From: Ahniella affigens
Lineage (GTDB): Bacteria; Pseudomonadota; Gammaproteobacteria; Xanthomonadales; Ahniellaceae
DNA length: 64,000 nucleotides
Direction of reading: 5' to 3'
Assembly: GCF_003015185.1 (NCBI RefSeq)
Contig: NZ_CP027860.1
Location: forward strand, 186,001 to 250,000
A model generated the notes under the pieces. The model ran no database searches. It was not told where the DNA came from and was given only the letters and a program-made list of their open reading frames with translations. Positions within the stretch are counted from its first letter, which is position 1; each line of letters begins with the position of its first letter. The position numbers and the translations under genes were made by a program. This document shows positions 1 through 6,109 of the stretch, piece by piece.

Positions 1-22
1 TGCGTGATGGGGGCGCTATTGT

Positions 23-157
23 CGTCATCCTGGAAGCCGCGCAGCGGATTCCGGGATCCAGGGCAAGCTTGCGGCAAGATCGCAATCGGCGAAAAGGCAT
101 TCCAGGGTGCAAGCTTGCCGCCAAATTGCCCTGGATCCCGGCTGCGCCAGGATGACG
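23..157. repeat. MITE/REP-like inverted repeat
   Basis: The outer arms CGTCATCCTGG (23-33) and CCAGGATGACG (147-157) are exact reverse complements. Inner arms also pair: GGGATCCAGGGCAA near 52-66 with TTGCCCTGGATCCC near 125-138, and a GCAAGCTTGC-like core on both sides. No ORF in the element resembles a protein. A related sequence, GTCATCCCGACGCAAGTCGG, starts near 40627. It looks like a small non-autonomous dispersed element. The remaining bases of 1-310 hold nothing I recognise; the lower edge of the FecR gene is at 311. Confidence 0.7.
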
Positions 158-310
158 GCAATATGTGTTGTCACCGTGAGGTGCGGCTAACGCCGGCAAG
201 GCAAAACACGCTGCCGACTCAGGGCTGAGGCTGTCTGGGGCGCAATTGGCTATGAACGCGCGCGCGGCGGCCGGCGAGCGATGACCGGCTCGCGCGTGAG
301 CAAACCACGC

Positions 311-1327
311 TCACCCGCCGTTCGCGCCGAGCCAACGCACACCGAGTGCGTTCGCACGCACCGAGACGCCGTAAGCCTGCTGCAGCTGCACGAACGCAGC
401 GTCCTGCTCGGCGTTGTTGCGAATGGGCAGCGCGGCGGTAAAGCGCTTGTTGCCGGCATCACCCAGCCACTGCAGGCGCTGACCACTGTAGCGCTCAAAG
501 CGGGCGAAGGCGGTTCGGGCATCGGCGTTGTCGAGCACGAGTACGTCTGGTGCCAATTCCGGCGTCACGGCCTTACCGGTGTTGACGACGCCGTCGGGCT
601 GCCATTCCAGGCTTTGACCGGCGACGATGTGCTGTGGCGGCTCGCCCGCCTTCGATTGCACCGACACTTCGCCCTCGCTCACCGCGACGCGCAGGCTGTC
701 GCCCGACTCATCCACCCAGAAGCGGGTGCCAATATCGCGAATCTCGAAGTCTTGATGCCGCACGAGAAACGGGCGCGGGTCCACGCCGACTTGCACATTC
801 AGCTCGCCGCGGAGCAATTCGACTTCGCGGCCATTCGGGCCAAACACCATTCGGACGGCGCTGTCGGGACCAAGCTGTACCTGGCTGCCATCGTCGAGCG
901 TTCGCGTTTCGATCAACCCGGGTGCAGTCCGCCAGTCGGCGCTGCGGGACTCGTAGGCCGGACGAAGCAGCGGCAATGCAAGCACGCCAAGTACGAGCGC
1001 GCTGGCCAAACTCATGCCCGCAAACCAAGGCTTCCAGGTCGAGAACCGGCCTGGTGCGGTGGTTAGGTGTGCGCTGCCCGCCGCGGTCGGTGTGGCCCAA
1101 GTGTCGGCCGGAGTGTCCGCATCTGCGTCAGTGGCGATGGGTTCAGGCAGGCCCGCCAATCCGGCATCCAGCGCATTGCTCGCCAGGAGCACGTCCAGAT
1201 AAGCCAGGCGATGGGCATCGTCTGCCGCGAGCCAGGCATCAAAACGCGCCTGCAACGCCACATCCTCGCAATCAGCCGCGAGGGCCAACCACCAGTTTTG
1301 GGCTTCGAGTTGCAGAGATTCAGTCAC
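311..1327 (-). CDS. FecR-family anti-sigma / sigma regulator
   Basis: A 338-aa inner-membrane regulator of the FecR family, expected to control the ECF sigma factor encoded just upstream by signal transfer across the inner membrane. The N-terminal 60 residues match the cytoplasmic FecR N-terminal domain (DUF4880-like, with FDAWLAADDAHRLAYLDV). One membrane segment lies near residues 103-122 (around LASALVLGVLALPLL). The periplasmic part has the FecR core, with RTLDDGSQVQLGPDSAV and GEVSVQS. The last 60 residues resemble the short STN-like domain found at the end of many FecR proteins. The start is GTG at 1327, preceded by GGAG at suitable spacing. It is the last gene of a minus-strand operon. 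No TonB-dependent receptor follows inside the window, which is unusual for FecI/FecR pairs; the receptor may lie elsewhere. Confidence 0.88.
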   Translation of the reverse strand: MTESLQLEAQNWWLALAADCEDVALQARFDAWLAADDAHRLAYLDVLLASNALDAGLAGLPEPIATDADADTPADTWATPTAAGSAHLTTAPGRFSTWKPWFAGMSLASALVLGVLALPLLRPAYESRSADWRTAPGLIETRTLDDGSQVQLGPDSAVRMVFGPNGREVELLRGELNVQVGVDPRPFLVRHQDFEIRDIGTRFWVDESGDSLRVAVSEGEVSVQSKAGEPPQHIVAGQSLEWQPDGVVNTGKAVTPELAPDVLVLDNADARTAFARFERYSGQRLQWLGDAGNKRFTAALPIRNNAEQDAAFVQLQQAYGVSVRANALGVRWLGANGG

Positions 1328-1420
1328 AGAAACACTCCTTCGCTGCTGAGGACGCAGCCAGGCGCTGGTTCCCCCAACGGACCATGAGACGGCGCATCGT
1401 CCGGTCGATACTGGTGCCGC

Positions 1421-1918
1421 TCATACGCGCTCCTTGATCAGGCTGGCCAGCGATTTCAAGGCCAGGGTCATGTGGTTTTCCACGGTTTTCGGGCTCAGGC
1501 CAAGCTCGGCCGCGACTTCCTTTTGGCTCATCCCTTCCACGCGCATCAGCCACAGCACGCGCCGCCGCTGCGGGGGCATCGCCGCCAGCGCCGTGCTGAC
1601 TTGTGCCCATTGCTGGCGCGACTGCAGCAGGGCATCGGGGGTTGGGGAGACATCGGCAACGCGCTCGACGCCTTCGTGCTCGTCCAGCGATTCGGATTGC
1701 CGGACCTGCCGGCGGCGCAGCGCATCTTTGGCCAAGTTGTAGCCGACCTGGAACAGAAACGCGCGTGGGTCCCGCACGCTTTCGATGGGCTGATCAAGTA
1801 CTCGCAAAGCGGTGTCCTGGACACAGTCCTCGGCCAGGCTTGGGTCGCCGAGCACGCGCGCCAGCACCGCCCGGAGCTCGCCGCTGTGCTGGGCAAATAC
1901 CGCGGTCCAGCTGCTCAC
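1421..1918 (-). CDS. ECF sigma factor, FecI-like
   Basis: A 165-aa RNA polymerase sigma-70 factor of the ECF type. Region 2 is at residues about 10-75 (LAEDCVQDTALRVL, then DPRAFLFQVGYNLAKDALRR). Region 4 is at about 105-160 with the helix-turn-helix MSQKEVAAELGLSPKTVENH. The frame is open further upstream, but GTG at 1918 gives the usual ECF length and overlaps the TGA of the TonB-family gene by four bases (GTGA), which points to translational coupling. It lies upstream of FecR, the standard order for an extracytoplasmic sigma and its regulator. Likely targets are genes for outer-membrane uptake or surface functions; none is identifiable here. The family call is firm, the start fairly so. 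Confidence 0.87.
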   Translation of the reverse strand: MSSWTAVFAQHSGELRAVLARVLGDPSLAEDCVQDTALRVLDQPIESVRDPRAFLFQVGYNLAKDALRRRQVRQSESLDEHEGVERVADVSPTPDALLQSRQQWAQVSTALAAMPPQRRRVLWLMRVEGMSQKEVAAELGLSPKTVENHMTLALKSLASLIKERV

Positions 1919-2673
1919 AGCGGTCCCAAGCGGTAGACGATGGGGAGTTCGAGCTCGGTAATCGCAGTTTCTCCAGGCGGCGGTTCGGGTAGTGGCGAGG
2001 CAGCGGTCAGCAAGGCCAGGGCAGCCTGGTCCAGGCGCTTGGACCCGGAACTGCTGAGCACCGTCGCAGCCAGGACCACACCATGCCGGGAAACCCGGGC
2101 CCGAATCAAGACCGTACCGGATTCGCCCCGTCGGCGCGCGGGCTCCGGGTACGACTGAAATTGCTCCAGATGGCTCAAAACATCCCAAACATAGTCGGCC
2201 GGCTCGGGTTGGCCGTGGGTGGCAGGTGCCACCTCACCGGATTCGCCCAGACCCGTCAGAGCGGGCGGCGTGGGGCTACTTGCTTCTGCCGCATTCGAGT
2301 CGGCGGGACGTTCGGGCTCTGCGCTCGTTGCGTCGGGTGCCAGCGTCGCGATCAACGCCGGTGCGCGTGTCGCTGGCGTTGGCGCCACGGGCGGCGCTGC
2401 CTTGGGTTCCGGGGCCGGCGCCGGGCTCGGTTTGGGCTCGGGTGGCTCGCGTTGCGGGGGGACGTCCACCAATTCGAACCACGCGACCTGCAACTCAGGT
2501 CGCCGTGTGGTGCTGCTCGGCGCCTGGCTCCGCAAGACCGGATCGATCAGCCATAGCAGCAGCAACCCGTGCAGGATCATCGACAGCGCCGCCCCCAGAA
2601 TGAAGCGCCAGGATCGACGCGGTGCCGGAGCCTCTGAGCGGCGTACGAAGTCTTGAACGACCCACTCATTCAT
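1915..2673 (-). CDS. TonB-family energy transducer
   Basis: A 252-aa protein with TonB architecture: a short cytoplasmic N terminus, one membrane segment at about residues 25-43 (FILGAALSMILHGLLLLWLI), a long Pro/Ala/Glu-rich periplasmic spacer (residues 70-150, including EPPEPKPSPAPAPEPKAAPP), and a C-terminal domain with YPEPARRRGESGTVLIRARV and a SSSGSKRLDQAAL segment typical of the TonB C-terminal fold. It should couple the proton-motive force to an outer-membrane receptor, or be a TonB paralogue with another envelope role. Its ATG overlaps the TGA of the membrane-protein gene upstream and its TGA overlaps the GTG of the sigma gene. No exbB or exbD is present in the window. Co-transcription with an ECF sigma and FecR suggests a dedicated transducer. 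Confidence 0.82.
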   Translation of the reverse strand: MNEWVVQDFVRRSEAPAPRRSWRFILGAALSMILHGLLLLWLIDPVLRSQAPSSTTRRPELQVAWFELVDVPPQREPPEPKPSPAPAPEPKAAPPVAPTPATRAPALIATLAPDATSAEPERPADSNAAEASSPTPPALTGLGESGEVAPATHGQPEPADYVWDVLSHLEQFQSYPEPARRRGESGTVLIRARVSRHGVVLAATVLSSSGSKRLDQAALALLTAASPLPEPPPGETAITELELPIVYRLGPL

Positions 2674-3050
2674 GCGGGCCTGAGCAACGTCCGGGCCGCC
2701 CAGTAGCCGAGTGCCGCCGCAAGCGGCAACCGCAGCAGGTGCGGGCCCGGGCCAAGCACCAGCAGCTCAAACCCGATGGCGACAAAGGCAGCGAGCACAA
2801 TCAGCACCGGGCTATGGCGCCATCGTCCGAGCGCAACGAGCAGACTGATGAGCGTCAGGACGCCAATGCCCAGGTAGACCTGATACGCCGTGCCGACCAA
2901 CGCTGGCCACCGCTGCTGCCAGGTGGCTGGTTCTGTCGCAATCAATAACAGCGCCACCGACGTGGCCGCCAGCAGCCCCAGCAGGATGCCCTTGGCGACC
3001 CATTGGCGCCAGCGAAGCCGGCGGAGAATGTCGCGGGTGACGCTGTCCAT
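2670..3050 (-). CDS. small integral membrane protein
   Basis: A 126-aa protein I do not recognise. Three or four hydrophobic segments are visible: about residues 19-39 (AKGILLGLLAATSVALLLIA), 50-73 (VGTAYQVYLGIGVLTLISLLVAL), 80-100 (VLIVLAAFVAIGFELLVLG), and a shorter one near the C terminus. The N terminus is basic (RRLRWRQW), so it probably stays in the cytoplasm. The ATG overlaps the stop codon of the YdcH-like gene (ATGA), and the TGA overlaps the ATG of the TonB-family gene, so it is part of one tightly coupled operon with an energy transducer and a sigma/anti-sigma pair. A role next to TonB is a guess from position only. Confidence 0.7.
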   Translation of the reverse strand: MDSVTRDILRRLRWRQWVAKGILLGLLAATSVALLLIATEPATWQQRWPALVGTAYQVYLGIGVLTLISLLVALGRWRHSPVLIVLAAFVAIGFELLVLGPGPHLLRLPLAAALGYWAARTLLRPA

Positions 3051-3259
3051 CAGGCATCCAGATCCGGGATCAACTTGCTTTCGTAGAACGTCATCATGTC
3101 GCGCAGCTTGAGCTTGCGCTTCTTCATGCGCTTCAGCTGCAATTCGTCACAGTGCTGGTCTTGCGCCATTGCGGCAATCGCCGCGTCCAGATCGCGATGC
3201 TCAATGCGCAGCTCGACCAATCGGCGCGCGGCGGTCTGGGGGTCGATGCGGTCGCTCAT
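3050..3259 (-). CDS. YdcH-like DUF465 protein
   Basis: A 69-aa charged, helical protein of the YdcH/DUF465 family. The family pattern is visible: RLVELRIEHRDLDAAIAAM followed by LQLKRMKKRKLKLRDMM, which should form a two-helix coiled-coil hairpin. Its function is not established. The frame continues six codons upstream, but ATG at 3259 gives the normal family length and has AAGG a few bases before it. It is the first gene of the minus-strand operon with the membrane protein, TonB-family protein, sigma factor and FecR. It diverges from the epimerase gene at 3357 across about 97 bp, which should hold both promoters. Confidence 0.85.
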   Translation of the reverse strand: MSDRIDPQTAARRLVELRIEHRDLDAAIAAMAQDQHCDELQLKRMKKRKLKLRDMMTFYESKLIPDLDA

Positions 3260-3356
3260 GGGGCCTTGGGAAAACAAGAGTCACAGCCCTATCTTGTACA
3301 CGAATTTAATGGCGCTCGGCTATCCTGCCGCGCCTTCGTCTTGATCTGGACCTTCG

Positions 3357-4346
3357 ATGACCGCTCCGATTCTGGTAACCGGCGCCGCCGGATTTATCGG
3401 TGCCTATGTGGCGCGAGCGCTTGCCGCCCGCGGTGAGACCGTGGTCGGCCTCGACAATTTCAACGACTATTATGCCGTCCAGCTGAAGCAAGACCGCGTG
3501 GCGGCGTTGATTCCGGGCGTCCCGATCGAACCCGTCGATATCGCCGACGCCACGGCCCTGGCCGGTGTCTTTGCCCGCCACCAGCCGCGTCTCGTCGTGC
3601 ACTTGGCTGCTCAGGCTGGCGTGCGCTTTTCGCTGGAATCGCCAGCCACCTACGTGCAGTCCAATCTGGTCGGGTTCGCAAACCTGCTGGAACAGGTGCG
3701 CCAGCACAAGCCGGCGCACCTGGTCTACGCTTCATCCAGCTCGGTCTATGGCGGCAGCAACGAGCCGCCGTTCTCGGAAATCCAGAAAATCGATGCGCCG
3801 CTCAGCCTTTACGCCGCAAGCAAGGCCGCAAACGAGCTGATGGCGCACAGCTACGCGCATCTGTTCCGCGTGCCGATGACCGGTCTCCGCTTCTTCACGG
3901 TTTATGGCCCTTGGGGACGCCCGGACATGGCGCCGATCCTGTTTACCCGCGCGATCCTGGCCGGCAAACCGATCGACGTGTTCAACCATGGGCAAATGAG
4001 ACGCGATTTCACTTACATCGACGACATTGTCGCTGGCGTCATTGCCGCGCTCGATCGCCCGCCGGTGGTTGCCGACGGATCCGTCCCGCATCGGGTCTTC
4101 AACCTCGGCAATCACACGCCGGAAGCGCTTGAGGACTTCATCGCAACGATCGAGCAGGCCGCCGGAAAACCGGCCGAAAAACGCTACAAACCGATGCAGG
4201 CTGGCGACATGCTGGCCACGATGGCGGATACCGAGTCAGCTGAACGCGAGCTTGGTTTTTCGCCCAAAACCCGGATTTCCGAAGGATTGCCCCTGCTGGT
4301 GGACTGGTGCAGGCGCTATGATGGCGGGCTGATCCAGAAAAACTGA
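3357..4346 (+). CDS. NAD-dependent epimerase, UDP-glucuronate 4-epimerase-like
   Basis: A 329-aa short-chain dehydrogenase/reductase of the extended (epimerase) type. The Rossmann glycine motif is near the N terminus (VTGAAGFIGAYVARAL, residues 7-22). LDNFNDYYAVQLKQDRV matches the segment typical of UDP-glucuronate 4-epimerases (capsule/LPS galacturonate formation). The catalytic Ser/Thr region is YASSSSVYGG and the YxxxK pair is in LYAASKAANE. Expected reaction: interconversion of UDP-glucuronate and UDP-galacturonate, in the cytoplasm. It is the first gene of an operon with a GT2 glycosyltransferase (10 bp gap) and a LAB_N membrane protein, so the sugar nucleotide probably feeds envelope glycan or lipid modification. 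Substrate specificity cannot be fixed from sequence alone. Confidence 0.87.
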   Translation: MTAPILVTGAAGFIGAYVARALAARGETVVGLDNFNDYYAVQLKQDRVAALIPGVPIEPVDIADATALAGVFARHQPRLVVHLAAQAGVRFSLESPATYVQSNLVGFANLLEQVRQHKPAHLVYASSSSVYGGSNEPPFSEIQKIDAPLSLYAASKAANELMAHSYAHLFRVPMTGLRFFTVYGPWGRPDMAPILFTRAILAGKPIDVFNHGQMRRDFTYIDDIVAGVIAALDRPPVVADGSVPHRVFNLGNHTPEALEDFIATIEQAAGKPAEKRYKPMQAGDMLATMADTESAERELGFSPKTRISEGLPLLVDWCRRYDGGLIQKN

Positions 4347-4356
4347 ATGCCAAGCC

Positions 4357-5079
4357 ATGTCGGATATCGTGCTCAGTGTGGTTGTGCCGGTTTATAACGA
4401 ACAGGACAACCTCACGCCGTTGATCAATGAAATCACCGCTGCCCTGCGCGGCGTGGTGCCGTTCGAAATTGTGTATGTCGACGATGCGAGCAAAGATCGC
4501 ACCGCCGAAGTGTTACGCGCCGAAAAGGCCCGCGTGCCCGAACTCCGCGTGGTGCAGCACAGCCGCCAGAGTGGTCAGAGCACCGCGATTCGTAACGGTG
4601 TCAAAGCGGCCCGTGGCCAATGGATCGGCATGCTCGATGGTGATGGCCAGAACGATCCAGCGGATCTCGCGAAGTTGTGGCAAGAGCATCTCGCTGCACC
4701 CGCGGACGTGAAGCTGTTTGCCGGCTGGCGCACCACGCGCCGTGATGTGTTCTCGAAGCGCATTTCGTCCAAAGTCGCCAACGCGGTGCGCAGCCGCCTG
4801 CTCCGCGATGCAACGCCCGATACGGGTTGCGGCCTGAAAGTCTTCGAACGCGAGGTCTTTCTCGATCTGCCGTATTTCGATCATATGCACCGCTATTTGC
4901 CGGCACTCGTGCAGCGCGCCGGATGGCAAGTGCGAAGCGTGCCGGTCGCGCATCGACCGCGCACGGCGGGCGTCTCCAAGTACGGCATGCTCGATCGCCT
5001 GTGGGTCGGCATCAGCGACTTGCGTGGCGTCGCGTGGTTGATCAAACGCAGCAAACGTACGACCGCCAAGGAACTCTGA
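4357..5079 (+). CDS. GT2 glycosyltransferase, dolichyl/undecaprenyl-phosphate type
   Basis: A 240-aa family 2 glycosyltransferase of the DPM1/ArnC group. GT-A fold motifs: VVPVYNEQDNL at the N terminus (residues 8-18), VDDASKDRTAEVL, and the metal-binding DGDGQNDP. DTGCGLKVFERE is typical of the polyprenyl-phosphate glycosyltransferase group. Unlike ArnC it has no C-terminal membrane helices, so it is probably peripheral. It likely transfers a sugar from a nucleotide donor to a polyprenyl phosphate carrier on the cytoplasmic face. The preceding epimerase could supply the donor, and the LAB_N protein two bases downstream may act with the lipid-linked product. Acceptor and donor are inferred from family and context. 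Confidence 0.88.
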   Translation: MSDIVLSVVVPVYNEQDNLTPLINEITAALRGVVPFEIVYVDDASKDRTAEVLRAEKARVPELRVVQHSRQSGQSTAIRNGVKAARGQWIGMLDGDGQNDPADLAKLWQEHLAAPADVKLFAGWRTTRRDVFSKRISSKVANAVRSRLLRDATPDTGCGLKVFEREVFLDLPYFDHMHRYLPALVQRAGWQVRSVPVAHRPRTAGVSKYGMLDRLWVGISDLRGVAWLIKRSKRTTAKEL

Positions 5080-5081
5080 AC

Positions 5082-5387
5082 ATGTCCGACTTCTTCGCGT
5101 CCTGGGCGCACAACCTCAACATGTGGCTGGTTATCGGTATTTTCGGACAAGCGCTATTTGCGAGCCGCTTCATTGTGCAGTGGCTGTACTCCGAAAAGGC
5201 CAAGCGCGTGGTCGTGCCAACGATCTTTTGGTGGATCAGTTTGGCGGGCGGTTTGGTGCTGACCGCCTACGCCATCCACAAACGCGACCTCGTGTTCACC
5301 ATGGGCCAGTTCTCCGGCCTCTTCATCTACAGCCGCAATCTGTGGATGCTGCATACGGCGAAGCGGCGGGAAGTGGTTACCGACTGA
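5082..5387 (+). CDS. lipid-A-disaccharide synthase N-terminal-like (LAB_N) membrane protein
   Basis: A 101-aa membrane protein of the LAB_N family. Conserved features visible are FGQALFASRFIVQWLYSE, PTIFWWISLAGGLVLTAYAI and GQFSGLFIYSRNLWML, giving three membrane segments. The frame extends upstream through the GT2 gene, but ATG at 5082 lies two bases after the GT2 stop and gives the family's length. LAB_N proteins are often encoded next to polyprenyl-phosphate glycosyltransferases. A role in moving or presenting the lipid-linked sugar, similar to small flippase-like subunits, is proposed for some but not proven. Here it closes the three-gene envelope-sugar operon. Confidence 0.87.
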   Translation: MSDFFASWAHNLNMWLVIGIFGQALFASRFIVQWLYSEKAKRVVVPTIFWWISLAGGLVLTAYAIHKRDLVFTMGQFSGLFIYSRNLWMLHTAKRREVVTD

Positions 5388-5536
5388 TGCTTGGGCTACC
5401 GCCGGTGGCTGGCGGTCGGCCGCTGAATTGGTAGCGTTAGCGGGGCAATCTCGAACCCGCGGGATGGGGGCCGAAAGAGTCTTCAGTCGTCGCTTCGCGC
5501 GTTCTATGCTTGGTTCCCGATTTCCCGAGCTATGCC

Positions 5537-6109
5537 ATGTCCGCATCGATCGGTCCGAGCCAACTGACCCAGCAACTAGAAGCCTGGCGCCAAGGCCAGG
5601 ACGGTGCCCGCGACCGCTTGTTCGAGGTCGCCTATGCCGAATTACGGCGGATCGCGTTGGAACGCTTGTCGGCAATCTCAGGCCCGCCTTGCTTGTCCCC
5701 AACGGAACTCGTCAACGAAGCCGTCTTGCGCGTGCTTGGACAGGAGCCGTCCTGGCAGGACCGCGCTCACTTTTGTGCGTCGATGTCGCTCTACATGCGC
5801 GCGGTGCTGATCGACCATGTTCGCGCCCGGGATGCCGAAAAACGTGGCGGCGCGATCATGCACGTAACGTTGTCGCATGCTGATTCTGGCGAAGAGTCGA
5901 TGATGGCGGACTTGTTGACCCTTGATCGCGCGTTGCAGGAGCTCGAGGGCCACGACCCGCGGGCGGCCGCAGTGCTGCATCTCGCGTACTTCGGTGGTCT
6001 TGACCGCAATGCGATTGCGGCGGTGCTTGCGGTCAATGTGCAGGTCGTGGATCGCGAACTTCGCTTTGCAAAGAGTTGGCTCAATTCGCGCCTGGAGACG
6101 AACTTGTGA
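5537..6109 (+). CDS. ECF-type sigma factor of sigma/kinase pair 1
   Basis: A 190-aa sigma factor of the Sigma70_ECF (PF07638-like) type, a group that commonly sits next to Ser/Thr kinases. Region 2 includes YAELRRIALERL, LSPTELVNEAVLRVLG and a conserved LIDHVRARDAEKRGG. Region 4 has LHLAYFGGLDRNAIAAVLAV followed by DRELRFAKSWL. The first possible start is nine codons upstream; ATG at 5537 is preferred by comparison with the two paralogues in this window. The TGA overlaps the GTG of the kinase gene by four bases. In the kinase-linked ECF43 group, exemplified by EcfP of Vibrio parahaemolyticus, the sigma is activated by phosphorylation from its partner kinase. That mode is inferred here from gene order. 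Confidence 0.86.
   Translation: MSASIGPSQLTQQLEAWRQGQDGARDRLFEVAYAELRRIALERLSAISGPPCLSPTELVNEAVLRVLGQEPSWQDRAHFCASMSLYMRAVLIDHVRARDAEKRGGAIMHVTLSHADSGEESMMADLLTLDRALQELEGHDPRAAAVLHLAYFGGLDRNAIAAVLAVNVQVVDRELRFAKSWLNSRLETNL

Noticed and set aside
281-1066. 261-codon plus-strand open frame
   Set aside because: Antisense to the FecR gene, whose domain order and operon position are convincing.
1421-2188. Longer 255-codon version of the FecI-like sigma
   Set aside because: The extra N-terminal 90 residues are low-complexity and antisense-like within the TonB-family gene. GTG at 1918 gives the normal length and a coupled overlap.
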